DNA of 64,000 nt from Microbacterium sp. LWH3-1.2 (GTDB lineage Bacteria > Actinomycetota > Actinomycetes > Actinomycetales > Microbacteriaceae), in contig NZ_JBEGIK010000001.1 in NCBI RefSeq assembly GCF_040675855.1, forward strand, positions 3,224,001-3,288,000. Direction: 5' to 3'. How positions within the stretch are numbered: position 1 is the first letter of the stretch; each line of letters begins with the position of its first letter. The translations under genes and the position numbers were made by a program. Shown one piece after another: positions 35,656 to 46,800 of the stretch. Below the pieces are notes generated by a model. The model was given only the letters and a program-made list of their open reading frames with translations. It did no database searches and was not told where the DNA came from.

Positions 35656-36396
35656 GCCCCTATCTTTCCAGGTCCTCCGGGGTGCCCTCGGCCGCGCGGA
35701 TCTCGCGCTCGAGCCCGCGCAGGCGCTCGCGCAGCGCGCGATCCGCATCCCACCCGTTCGACCGGGCCGTGGCGACGAGGGCGAGGATCGCGTCGCCGAG
35801 CTCGGCCTCCGTGGTCGGCCCGCCGATCGCGATTCCGCGAGAGTGCACCTGTTCGCCGAGGGGTAGGGAACGACCCGCACTCCCGCCCACCTGCTGTACT
35901 CGCCCGGGTTCTGGCCCCACCTGGGATGCCTTCGACAGGAGCTTCTGGGCGAGCGCCAGACTCGGCATCCGTTCGCTCACGCCGTCGAGGACGGAGCGAC
36001 GCCGGTGCTTCTCGGCGGCCTTCGCGGCGTTCCAGTGGATCAGCACCTCCTCCGGCGTCGTCGCCACGGCCTCGCCGAAGACGTGCGGATGCCGCCGCAC
36101 CATCTTGTCTGTGAGCCCGCGGGCGACGTCGTCGATGTCGAAAGGGTCGTCCTCGTCGCGAGAGGCGATCTCGGAGTGGAACAGCACCTGCCAGAGCAGG
36201 TCGCCGAGCTCTTCGCGCAGCTCGTCGCGCGAGCCGTCCTCGACGGCGTCGATGAGCTCGGCGCTCTCCTCCACGAGGTAGGGGACGAGGGCGCGGTGGT
36301 CGATCTGCTGCGTCCAGACGCAGCGGTCCCGCACCGCGCGCATGACGTCGGCCGCCTCTCGCAGCGGGTCGGGCGCACCCGGCGAGTGGGGGTCGT

Positions 36397-37557
<1,161 letters not shown>

Positions 37558-37720
37558 CTGGCCTCCGTGAGGGAATCGCGGGTCGACGAGGACGTGCCGA
37601 CCAGACTTCCCGGCGCTCCACGGGTCAGTGTAGCGAGCGCTCACCCGACCGTCCGGCGGCCGATCGTCACACAGCGTCCACCGTCACTTCGGGGAAACAC
37701 CGCGCCGTTAGCCTGGGGAG

Positions 37721-40393
37721 ATGCGTGAACTCACCCACACCGAAGCGATCGACCTCGTCGGGCGGTACGAGGCTGAGCAGGCGATCCCCGAGCAGATGCG
37801 CGGCGACGTCCGCATGCTGGGAACGCTCCTCGGTCAGGTCCTGAGGGAGAGCGGATCGCCCGGACTCTACGAGGATGTCGAGCGGCTGCGCACCGCCACG
37901 ATCCAGGCGTACACGGATGAGACGCCGGAGGCCTTCGCCCGCGCCGCCGCGATCGCCGACTCGTTCACCATCGCCCGCGCCGACGAGGTCGCCCGCGCGT
38001 TCACCGCGTACTTCCACCTCGTGAACCTCGCGGAGGAGCACCAGCGCGTGCGCGTGCTCCGCGAGCGCGACGGCCGCCCCGACCGCGAGCAGGCGACCGA
38101 CTCGGTCGCCGCCGCGTTCGTGCGCCTGGCCGCCGAGGTGGGCGACGACACGGCGCTCGAGCGCCTGCAGAGCATGCGGTTCCACCCGGTGTTCACCGCC
38201 CACCCGACGGAGGCTCGTCGGCGGGCGGTGTCGACGAGCATCCGTCGGCTGGCGACGCTGCTGGAGGAACACGACGCCTCGCTCCGCGGCGGCGCGGACG
38301 AACGCCGCGCCGAGCGCCGCATGCTCGAGGAGATCGACACCCTGTGGCGCACCGCGCCGCTGCGGCCCGAGAAGCCGGCGCCCACCGACGAGGTGCGCGC
38401 GGTGATGGCCGTGTTCGACGACACGCTCTACACCGCGGTCCCTCACGTGTACCGCCGCGTCGACGACGCTCTCCAGGGTCCCGCCGCGGGCGGCCGCGCT
38501 CCCGTCGTGCGCCCGTTCGTGCGCGTCGGCTCGTGGGTCGGCGGCGACCGTGACGGAAACCCGTTCGTCACGGCGTCCGTCACCCGCAAGGCCTCAGCGA
38601 TCGCGAGCGAGCACGTGCTCATCGGCCTGGAGCGCACGACCAGCCGCATCGGCCGCACCATGACGCTGGACGCCTCGACCACGCCGCCGAGCGACGCGCT
38701 GCTCGCCCTGTGGCGTCGCCTCAAGGCCGCCGACGAGGACGCCGCGAAGGACATCGCCAAGCGCTCCCCCGACGAGCCGCACCGGCGCATCCTCCTGCTG
38801 ATCGCCCGCAAGATCGAGGCGACCCGCGCCCGCAACGCCGATCTGGCCTACCGCGACCCGGAGCACCTGCTCGCCGACCTCCGCGTCGTGCAGGACTCGC
38901 TCGTCCAGGCCGGGGCGCCGCGCCAGGCCTACGGGCACCTGCAGCAGCTGCTGTGGCAGGTCGAGACGTATGGGTTCCACCTCACCGAGCTGGAGGTGCG
39001 TCAGCACTCCGCCGTGCACGCCAAGGTACTCGCCGAGCTCGAGTCGGGCGCGCCGCGCAGCGAGCTCGCCGAAGAGGTGCTCGACGTCGTGCGCACGGTC
39101 GGGTTCCTGCAGGAGCGCTACGGCCCTCGCGCCGCCGGCCGGTACATCGTGTCGTTCACGCAGTCCGCCGAGGACCTCGCGAACGTGCACAAGCTCGCGG
39201 CGCTCGCCGTCGGGCCCGACGGCACGCCGCCGGTGCTCGACGTGATCCCGCTGTTCGAGACGTTCGCCGACCTGCAGGCAGCGCCCCGCATCCTCGCCGA
39301 GATCGTCGAGCACCCCGCGTTCGCCGCACGTCTGGAGGCCACCGGCCGGCGCCTCGAGGTCATGCTCGGCTACTCGGACTCGTCGAAGGACGTCGGCCCC
39401 GTCGCCGCCAACCTCGCGCTGTACGAGGCGCAGGCGAAGATCGCGGCCTGGGCCGACGAGAACGGCATCGAGCTCACCCTGTTCCACGGCCGCGGCGGCG
39501 CCCTCGGCCGCGGCGGCGGGCCCGCGAACTCGGCGATCATGGCGCAGCCTCCGCACTCGGTCGACGGCCGGTTCAAGCTGACCGAGCAGGGCGAGGTCAT
39601 CTTCGCCCGCTACGGCGACCCCGCCATCGCGATGCGACACATCGACCAGGTCGCCGCGGCGATCCTGCTGGCCTCGTCGCCCTCTAACGAGGAGCGCAAC
39701 CGTGCCGCGGCGGAGAGGTACGCGGGCGTCGCGGCGACGATGGACGCGGCATCCCGCGAGCGCTTCTTCTCGCTCGTCAAGGCCCCCGGCTTCGCGCCCT
39801 GGTTCGCGCGCGTGACGCCGATGGAGGAGATCGGCCTGCTCGCCCTCGGCTCGCGCCCGGCGCGCCGCGGGCTGTCGGTCGAGTCCCTCGAAGACCTCCG
39901 CGCCATACCGTGGGTGTTCGCGTGGACGCAGGCGCGCATCAACCTTGCAGGGTGGTTCGGCCTGGGAACAGCGCTCGAGGCCGTCGGCGACGAGCCGCTG
40001 CTGCAGCAGGCGTACCAGGACTGGCCGCTCTTGCGCACGCTCATCGACAACGTCGCGATGAGCCTCGCCAAGACCGACGACCGCATCGCACTGCACTACC
40101 TCGAGCTCGGCGACCGCGACGACCTCGCGGGCCTCGTGCGCGACGAGATGAGCCTCACGCGCGACTGGGTGATCCGCATCACCGGAGGCACCGAGCTGCT
40201 CGGCAACAAGCCGGTCCTGCAGCGCGCCGTCAAGATGCGCAGCCCCTACGTCGACGCGCTCTCGCTGCTCCAGCTGCGCGCGCTCCGAGCGCTGCGCGAG
40301 GCCCCGGAGGGCGCGCCGGTCGACCCCGAACTGCAGCGCCTGCTCCTGCTGTCGGTGTCGGGCGTGGCCGCGGGTCTGCAGAACACGGGCTGA
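37721..40393 (+). CDS. ppc: Phosphoenolpyruvate carboxylase
   Basis: PPC fixes bicarbonate onto PEP to give oxaloacetate for the TCA cycle. The 890-residue protein has catalytic His161 in FTAHPTEARRRAV, the lysine/arginine motif VMLGYSDSSKDVG, the mobile loop FHGRGGALGRGGGP and the C-terminal LQNTG that ends bacterial enzymes. TAGCCT (37709-37714) ends 6 nt before ATG 37721, so the transcript is probably leaderless even though GGGGAG touches the ATG. No neighbour shares its strand closely; a tiny zinc-ribbon gene follows with its own promoter. The bicarbonate could come from the carbonic anhydrase at 2977. Confidence 0.97.
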   Translation: MRELTHTEAIDLVGRYEAEQAIPEQMRGDVRMLGTLLGQVLRESGSPGLYEDVERLRTATIQAYTDETPEAFARAAAIADSFTIARADEVARAFTAYFHLVNLAEEHQRVRVLRERDGRPDREQATDSVAAAFVRLAAEVGDDTALERLQSMRFHPVFTAHPTEARRRAVSTSIRRLATLLEEHDASLRGGADERRAERRMLEEIDTLWRTAPLRPEKPAPTDEVRAVMAVFDDTLYTAVPHVYRRVDDALQGPAAGGRAPVVRPFVRVGSWVGGDRDGNPFVTASVTRKASAIASEHVLIGLERTTSRIGRTMTLDASTTPPSDALLALWRRLKAADEDAAKDIAKRSPDEPHRRILLLIARKIEATRARNADLAYRDPEHLLADLRVVQDSLVQAGAPRQAYGHLQQLLWQVETYGFHLTELEVRQHSAVHAKVLAELESGAPRSELAEEVLDVVRTVGFLQERYGPRAAGRYIVSFTQSAEDLANVHKLAALAVGPDGTPPVLDVIPLFETFADLQAAPRILAEIVEHPAFAARLEATGRRLEVMLGYSDSSKDVGPVAANLALYEAQAKIAAWADENGIELTLFHGRGGALGRGGGPANSAIMAQPPHSVDGRFKLTEQGEVIFARYGDPAIAMRHIDQVAAAILLASSPSNEERNRAAAERYAGVAATMDAASRERFFSLVKAPGFAPWFARVTPMEEIGLLALGSRPARRGLSVESLEDLRAIPWVFAWTQARINLAGWFGLGTALEAVGDEPLLQQAYQDWPLLRTLIDNVAMSLAKTDDRIALHYLELGDRDDLAGLVRDEMSLTRDWVIRITGGTELLGNKPVLQRAVKMRSPYVDALSLLQLRALRALREAPEGAPVDPELQRLLLLSVSGVAAGLQNTG

Positions 40394-40453
40394 CCCGGAC
40401 GGCGCCGCGCGTCGCACCGGCGATCGCCGCCACCCCGGCGTACCGTGGCGCCC

Positions 40454-40624
40454 ATGGCACGGATCGTCGTCGCCGAAGTCTGCCCTTGGTGCGGGTCGCT
40501 CGATGTGCGGGCGGCCGAACCGCGGTGGTTCCGGATCGAGTGGGAGCGTCGAGGCCACCTCGACGACGGCTGGGTCGACCACCTCGAGTTCGGCTGCCGC
40601 GACTGCGGCCTCGTCTGGGACTGA
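40454..40624 (+). CDS. 56-residue zinc-ribbon protein
   Basis: A small protein with two Cys pairs, CPWCG near residue 10 and CRDCG near the C-terminus, spaced by about 35 residues rich in Trp and charged residues (EPRWFRIEWERRGHLDDGW). This is a treble-clef or zinc-ribbon layout, so the protein probably binds one zinc. It is too short for ordinary gene callers. TACCGT (40441-40446) lies 7 nt before ATG 40454, the same leaderless arrangement as other genes here, and a terminator hairpin follows 12 nt after the stop. Third codon positions are strongly GC. The partner or function is unknown; such ribbons often bind nucleic acid or protein. Confidence 0.75.
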   Translation: MARIVVAEVCPWCGSLDVRAAEPRWFRIEWERRGHLDDGWVDHLEFGCRDCGLVWD

Positions 40625-40636
40625 CGTCGGAGATTC

Positions 40637-40663
40637 ACGGATGCTGCGGCCCGCAGCATCCGT
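40637..40663. terminator. ACGGATGCTGC...GCAGCATCCGT bidirectional terminator
   Basis: An 11-bp perfect stem with loop GGCCC separates the zinc-ribbon gene from the convergent DUF2652 gene (stop at 40681). It is the third copy of the palindrome found at 9832 and 12673. Confidence 0.7.
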
Positions 40664-40680
40664 TGTCCTCGTCGTCTGCG

Positions 40681-41388
40681 CTAGCGGGCGCGACGGGGCT
40701 TCTTCGTGCCGACCATGTACGGCAGACCCCGGCCCACCGCCGAGAACGTGCTCCCGAGGCGGGTGCGGAGAGAGGGCTTGGGCGCCTCAGAGACGACGCC
40801 GTCGAGGTCGGCCACGTCGACGAAGTAGGCCCGGACGCTGCCGATCCCCTCGAGGTTCGGGGTGATCTCGCCGACGGCGTCGGGAAGCGATGGCGTGTCG
40901 GCCCGGTACAGGTCCTCGGTGAGCAGGACGTACTCGGGGATCTCGACGGAGTTCTTGAGCAGCCGGTGCACCAGGATCACGTCGATCCCCACGAGCTTGG
41001 ATCTGCCGCTGATGCTCTGCGTCGCGACATCGCCCACGTGCGCCACGAACTTCAGCTTCAGATCGCGGGCTTGGCGGCATCCTCCGCATGGGCAGAGGTT
41101 CTGGACGATGTACTCGCGCTCCAGATGGAACGCGCGGTGCATCGCGACGGCGACCTGCAGGATGTCGGCCAGCGTCGTGTCGGGATCGCGCTGCCCCGCC
41201 CGGCGTGAGAGGAAGGCGCCATCGCCCTCGATCTCGACGAGGTCGAAGCCCCGGGCGGCGTGCACGATGCTCTCGAGCATCCTGGCGGTGTTCACCTCGG
41301 CGTGTGCGAGAGTCAGGCGGTGCGAGCCCATGTACTCGGTGTAGCCGCCGATGTCGGCGATCAGCAGGGCCGTTCTCGATGTCGTCAT
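40681..41388 (-). CDS. DUF2652 protein with class III nucleotide-cyclase-like motifs
   Basis: The 235-residue protein carries motifs that look like a class III nucleotidyl cyclase core: ALLIADIGGYTEYM (Asp12, first metal position) and LVEIEGDGAFLS (Asp56 in the GDG turn, second metal position), then DVILVHRLLKNS, where the catalytic Arg (142) is kept but the transition-state Asn is replaced by Ile138. A CPCGGC motif (99-104) could bind metal. So it may be a weak cyclase, a cyclase with other substrates or a signalling pseudo-enzyme. ATG 41388 has AGAGGG upstream. It follows the MFS-cNMP gene by 28 nt in the same direction, which makes an operon likely. Confidence 0.8.
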   Translation of the reverse strand: MTTSRTALLIADIGGYTEYMGSHRLTLAHAEVNTARMLESIVHAARGFDLVEIEGDGAFLSRRAGQRDPDTTLADILQVAVAMHRAFHLEREYIVQNLCPCGGCRQARDLKLKFVAHVGDVATQSISGRSKLVGIDVILVHRLLKNSVEIPEYVLLTEDLYRADTPSLPDAVGEITPNLEGIGSVRAYFVDVADLDGVVSEAPKPSLRTRLGSTFSAVGRGLPYMVGTKKPRRAR

Positions 41389-41416
41389 GCCGCACATCCC
41401 TCTCGATCAGTCCGGG

Positions 41417-43114
41417 TCATCCGCCCGGCTCACGACGACCGGAGTCGCCCAGCGGCTCATCCGGCGCGAACCGGTCGAGCCGCTGATCGACGCTCGTCGC
41501 GGCCGCCTGCGCACTGGGCGCGTAGCCGAGCACGACCGCCGTGAACCTGTCGGCTGCGAGCGCTTTGAGGCGGAGAGCGGTATGCGCTGTCACGGTAGCG
41601 GTTCGACGCGTTCTGCGCACCAGCGCGATCTCGCCGAACCCCTCCCCCTCGCCGAGCGTCGCCACGACCCTGCCGTCTCCGATGACGTCTGCCGTGCCGC
41701 TCTCGATCACGTAGTAGCGATCGCCCACGTCGCCCTGGGTGAAGACGGGTGTCCCCGCCGCCACGTCCACCGGCTCGAGTCCGCGGGCGAGCTGCTCGAT
41801 CGAGGGCAGCGGCAGCGGCTGGAACATCGGCACCTGCTGCAAGAGGGACACCTCGACGTCGAGCGCGTCGACCGATCGATCCAGGCGACGCAGGCGCCAC
41901 CATGACGCGAGCGCCAGCACGGGACACACCAGGCCGATCACGATCAGCGCCCGCTCGACGCCGACCCACGCGATGACCCCAGAGGCCAGGATGGCCCCGA
42001 TGCCGATCGAGACCGCGACCAGGCTCTCCAGCACCCCGAACACCCGGGCCATCACCGCGTCGGCCGCCAGCCGTCCGATCAGGGTGAATCCGGCGAGATC
42101 GATGAGCGCGTTGCCGACGCCGACGAAGGAGAGCAGGAAGAGGGCGGCCGCCTGCTGCGGGAAGAACCCGACGAGGGCGATGGGCAGACCCCAGAGACCC
42201 ACGCCGACCCCGAACCACGCGCCCAGACGCCCGGTGCCCACCAGCAGGGAGGCAGCGAGCGAACCGACGACCGCTCCCACGCCCACGGCGGCCATCAGCG
42301 CGCCCGCGCCGGATTCCCCCGTGTGCAGCAGCTCGATCGCGACGACGACGGAGAAGACCGTCAGCGCACCGCGCGTGAGCGACTGGGCCGCCGCCAGCCC
42401 CAGGATGAGCTGCAGATCCCGGCTGCGACCGACGGCGCGCAGCCCTTCGACCGCCTCCTTCAGGAGGTCCCGGCGCGGTGCCGGTGGCCGCGGCGGCGCG
42501 TCGTAGCGCACGCGGAACAGCAGCAGCGCCGCCCAGAGAGAAGCGGCCGCGGCAACCGCGAACACGACCGACACGTCGGCGAACGCGAGGACGATGGCTG
42601 CCAGGAGCGGACCCACGAGCGTCGCCACCGAATCGAGCAGCCCGCGCACGACGTTCGCGCTCGCCAGTTCATGCCCGGTACGGCACAGCGTGGGCAGCAG
42701 CGCGGAGTGCGCCGGGCGGAACAGGGTCGCGGCGATCGTGGACAGCACCGCGAGGGCGTAGACCACGGCGATCGGGCCCGAGACAGCCACCATCACGGCG
42801 GCGAGGGCGGTCGCCACGCCCCTCAGCATCGACACCACCACGAGCACGCGCTCGCGGCGGCCCCGGTCGGCGAACGGCGACAGCACCGGCGCGAGGACCG
42901 CGGACGGCAGCATCCGCAGCAGACCGACCAGCCCCAGGGCGAGCGCCCCGCCGTCGTTGTACGCCACGATGCCGAGGGCGACCGTGAACGCCCACTCCGC
43001 CGTCCACGCACCGAGGAAGCTCAGCTGCGCGCGCCGCAGATTGACGTTGCGCCAATTGCTCGAGAAGGCACCCAGTGCCTGGTCGAGTCTCGAACGGGTC
43101 CCCAGACGGCCCAT
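41417..43114 (-). CDS. MFS transporter with C-terminal cyclic-nucleotide-binding domain
   Basis: The 565-residue protein has an MFS-3/enterobactin-exporter-like membrane part with about 12 helices (residues 1-405, for example FLGAWTAEWAFTVALGIVAY and AVGVGAVVGSLAASLLVG), a short linker and a cytosolic cNMP domain (about 425-530). The phosphate-binding cassette FGEIALVRRTRRTATVTA keeps the key Glu and the Arg before the ATV strand, so nucleotide binding looks feasible. TAGAGT (43121-43126) ends 6 nt before ATG 43114. The downstream gene encodes a cyclase-like DUF2652 protein. Transport substrate and direction are unknown. Confidence 0.88.
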   Translation of the reverse strand: MGRLGTRSRLDQALGAFSSNWRNVNLRRAQLSFLGAWTAEWAFTVALGIVAYNDGGALALGLVGLLRMLPSAVLAPVLSPFADRGRRERVLVVVSMLRGVATALAAVMVAVSGPIAVVYALAVLSTIAATLFRPAHSALLPTLCRTGHELASANVVRGLLDSVATLVGPLLAAIVLAFADVSVVFAVAAAASLWAALLLFRVRYDAPPRPPAPRRDLLKEAVEGLRAVGRSRDLQLILGLAAAQSLTRGALTVFSVVVAIELLHTGESGAGALMAAVGVGAVVGSLAASLLVGTGRLGAWFGVGVGLWGLPIALVGFFPQQAAALFLLSFVGVGNALIDLAGFTLIGRLAADAVMARVFGVLESLVAVSIGIGAILASGVIAWVGVERALIVIGLVCPVLALASWWRLRRLDRSVDALDVEVSLLQQVPMFQPLPLPSIEQLARGLEPVDVAAGTPVFTQGDVGDRYYVIESGTADVIGDGRVVATLGEGEGFGEIALVRRTRRTATVTAHTALRLKALAADRFTAVVLGYAPSAQAAATSVDQRLDRFAPDEPLGDSGRREPGG

Positions 43115-43166
43115 GCGGAGACTCTAGGCCGGGGATACTGCGATGGCCAGTATTCGACGCCCTTGT

Positions 43167-43766
43167 TCAGCCCAGCGGACGGTCGTCGGCGTGGCGCGCG
43201 AGGCTGCGGCCGTAACGCTCGGTGAGCTGCACCATGAGGTCGGGCGTCTCCCGGTCGAGGCCGAACACGTAACCCGGGAAGTCGAGTTCGCGCTGCGCTG
43301 CCCAGATCTCCTCGTGGCGGTCCGGCGGCAGGATCTGCGCCGGGTCGCCCACCGCGACCCAGCCGATGGGCACGGTGGACTCGGCGGGGAGCGTCGTGCG
43401 CAGGTGCACGACCGCGTTGATGCGCACCTCGCTGCGCGCGCCGATGCGCGCGCCGTTGAAGACGCGTGTGCCGGTGGCGAGGAACACCTCCTCCTCGATC
43501 ACCGCGCCCGAGACGCTCGCCATCGGCCCGACCAGCACGTGGTCGGCGATGTGCACCGGGTTCGTCGCGGTGGCGCGGATGAGCGCGTTCTCCATGACGA
43601 TCACGTTCGCCCCGAGGGTGATGGCGCCGCCCTCAGCGGTGATCACGGCGCCGTGCAGGACCTGGCAGTCCGCGCCGATCTCGACATCGCCGCTGATCAC
43701 CGCCGTCGCCGCCACGACCGCGTCGGGATGGATCCGGGGCTGTGCCCCGAGGTGCTCGAACCGCAT
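43167..43766 (-). CDS. Left-handed beta-helix (gamma-carbonic-anhydrase-like) protein lacking zinc ligands
   Basis: This 199-residue protein has hexapeptide-repeat coils (ISGDVEIGADCQVLHGAVIT, ITLGANVIVMENALI, VFLATGTRVFNGARIG) and a C-terminal helix, the architecture of gamma-class carbonic anhydrases. In the family the zinc His residues lie in a block like IGHGAVIHG; here that block reads VGPMASVSG, so those His residues are absent. Carbonic anhydrase activity is therefore doubtful and an acyl- or metabolite-binding scaffold is equally possible. ATG 43766 has GGAGG 8 nt upstream. A minus-strand TACGCT box (43799-43804) may be its promoter. Confidence 0.83.
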   Translation of the reverse strand: MRFEHLGAQPRIHPDAVVAATAVISGDVEIGADCQVLHGAVITAEGGAITLGANVIVMENALIRATATNPVHIADHVLVGPMASVSGAVIEEEVFLATGTRVFNGARIGARSEVRINAVVHLRTTLPAESTVPIGWVAVGDPAQILPPDRHEEIWAAQRELDFPGYVFGLDRETPDLMVQLTERYGRSLARHADDRPLG

Positions 43767-43873
43767 CGTTCCTGCCTCCCGCCTTCGTCGATGGGGCCAG
43801 CGTAGCGCCGTCACACGTGCGCGACGCCGGCATGTCTCCGAGATCAGGAGTGAGCGGGGACGCGGGAACGGCG

Positions 43874-46800
43874 TCAGGCGCCGGCCGCGGCCTCGGCTGC
43901 GGCATCCGTCTTCTTCTCCGGCCAGAGCTGCTCGATCAGCTGCGCGACCCACGCGATGAGCTCGTCGTCGCCGAGCACCTCGCCGCCCGCCGTGGGAAGG
44001 GGCACGACCATCGCGTCTCCCCCGGCGACGAGTTTCGCCTTGGGATGCAGGCGCTGCAGGCGCACGCGCATCGAGTCGGGCAGGTTCGCCGGGGCGATAC
44101 GCAGGTTCGGTCCCATGGCGACGACGTCGGCGAGGCCCGCCTGACCGACACGGCGGCGCAGGCGGGCGACCGCGAGCAGGCCTTCGACCTCCGAGGGCGG
44201 CTCGCCGTAGCGGTCGGTGAGCTCTTCGATGACGAGATCGATCGCCCCGGGGGCTGCGGTGACGGATGCCGCGGCCGAGAGCTTCTGGTACGCCTCGAGG
44301 CGCAGCCGCTCGCTGTCGATGTACGACTCGGGGATGCGAGCCTGCACCGGCAGCTCGAGGCGGAGCTCGGTCGGCCCCTCGGTCTCCTCGCCGCGGAATG
44401 TGGCGACCGCCTCGCCGATCATGCGGAGGTACAGATCGAAGCCGACCCCGGCGATGTGGCCCGCCTGCTCGGCGCCCAGGAGGTTGCCGGCGCCGCGGAT
44501 CTCGAGGTCCTTCAGCGCCACCTGCATACCCGAGCCGAGGTCGTTGTTGACGGCGATCGTCTCGAGGCGGTCCGCCGCCGTCTCGCTGAGCGGCTTCTGC
44601 TCGTCATAGAGGAAGTACGCGTACGCCCGCTCGCGTGCGCGACCCACGCGGCCGCGCAGCTGGTGCAGCTGGCTGAGCCCGTACTTGTCCGCCCGGTCGA
44701 TGATGATCGTGTTGGCGTTGGAGATGTCCAGGCCCGTCTCGACGATCGTCGTGCACACGAGCACGTCGCTGCGACGCTCCCAGAACGCGTCCACCACCTC
44801 TTCGAGGGCGTGCTCGCCCATCTGTCCGTGAGCGACCGCTACGCGGGCCTCGGGCACCAGCTCGGCGAGCTGGGCTGCGACCCGCTGAATCGACGACACC
44901 CGGTTGTGCACGAAGAAGACCTGGCCCTCCCGCAGCAGCTCCCGGCGGATCGCCGCGGCGATCTGCTTGTCGTTGCGCGGACCGACGTACGACAGGATCG
45001 GATGCCGGTCCTCGGGCGGCGTCTGCAGCGTCGACATCTCCCGGATGCCGGTGACCGCCATCTCGAGCGTGCGCGGGATGGGCGTCGCGCTCATCGCCAG
45101 GATGTCGACGTTGGTCTTCAGCTTCTTCAGCTGGTCCTTGTGCTCGACGCCGAAGCGCTGCTCCTCGTCGATGATCATGAGGCCGAGGTCCTTGAACAGC
45201 ACCTGCTCGGTGAGGATCCGGTGGGTGCCGATCACCATGTCGACGGTGCCGTCGGCGAGGCCCGCGACGACCTCCCGAGCCTGCTTGTCGGTCTGGAACC
45301 GCGACAGAGCCTTCACCTTCACCGGGAAACCGGCGAACCGCTCGGTGAAGGTCTCGAGGTGCTGCTTGACGAGCAGCGTCGTCGGAACGAGCATCGCCAC
45401 CTGCTTGCCGTCCTGGATCGCCTTGAACGCGGCGCGGACGGCCACCTCGGTCTTGCCGAAGCCGACGTCGCCCGACAGCAGCCGGTCCATCGGGATCGGC
45501 TTCTCCATGTCAGCCTTGATCTCGTCGATCGTCTGCAGCTGGTCGGGGGTCTCGGCGAACGGGAACGCCTCCTCCAGCTCGCGCTGCCACGGGGTGTCGG
45601 GGCCGAAGGCGTGGCCCTTCGCGGCCATGCGCGCGGAGTAGAGCTTCACGAGCTCGACGGCGATGTCGCGCACCGCGCGGCGGGCCTTGCTCTTGGCCTG
45701 CGCCCAGTCGCTGCCGCCCATCTTCGACAGGCCCGGTGCCTCGCCGCCGACGTACCGGGAGAGCAGGTCGAGCTGGTCGGTCGGGACGAAGAGCTTGTCG
45801 CCGGGATACCCGCGCTTGGACGGCGCGTACTCGAGCACGAGGTACTCGCGCATGCTCTTGACCGCGTTGCGGCCCCCGCTGGACACCTCACGCTGCGTGA
45901 GTTCGACGAACTTTCCGATGCCGTGCGTCGCGTGCACGACATAATCGCCCGCGGTGAGCTTGAGCGGGTCGACGACGGCCTTGCGGCGCGACGCGAGCTT
46001 CTTGACGACACGGGTGTCGCCGCCGATCGTGCGGCCGTAGAACTCGGACTCGGTGAGCACCGCCAGCTTGGCGTCAGGGGCTTCGAAGCCGCGTTCGAGC
46101 ACGCTCACGACCACGTGCGCGACGCCCGGCTCAGGTGCGTGCAGAACCTCATCGACCTTGCGCGCCGCGATGCCGCGCTCGGCGAGCACGTCGCGGGCGC
46201 GCTCCACGAGTCCGGTTCCGGATGCTGCGACCACGACGCGCCAGCCGTCGGCGAGCAATGCGCCCACATGGTCGGTCGCACCCTCGACATTGCCCTGGAA
46301 GGACGGCACCGCAGAACCCGGCACGCGGATCGCGGCCGCGGCCTCGAGCGCGACGTCGATGTCGTCGTCGATGAGGCCCTCAGCCGCAGCATCCGCGTGT
46401 CCCGAATCGAAGGCGCTGAGCGTCCACCAGACGCCGCTGCGGTCGCGGGCGGCGTCGCGCAGCTCGGGCAGGGTCAGGAAGTCGCCGGCACCCAGATCGA
46501 TCGGCGTGCTGGCCCCGGCGGTCGCTGCGCTCCACGCGGCGTCGAGGAACTCGCGGTTGGTCTCGCCGAGGGTGATCGCACGCGTCACGGCGCGCTCGGG
46601 GTCGACCAGCGCGACCGCGGCACCCTCGGGCAGGTAGTCGACGAGCGTGACGAGGCGGTCGACCACGGCGGGCAGGAGCGACTCCATGCCCTCGACCGGG
46701 ATGCCTTCTGACATCTTCTCGAGCATGCCCGCGAGACCCGGGAACTCGTCTTTGAGTTCGCGGGCACGGCCGCGCACGGCATCCGTCAGCAGCAGCTCGC

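Noticed and set aside
43742..46711. 989-codon open frame on the plus strand across mfd
   Set aside because: It lies wholly antisense to an unmistakable Mfd sequence and has Arg/His/Asp-rich shadow composition without domains.
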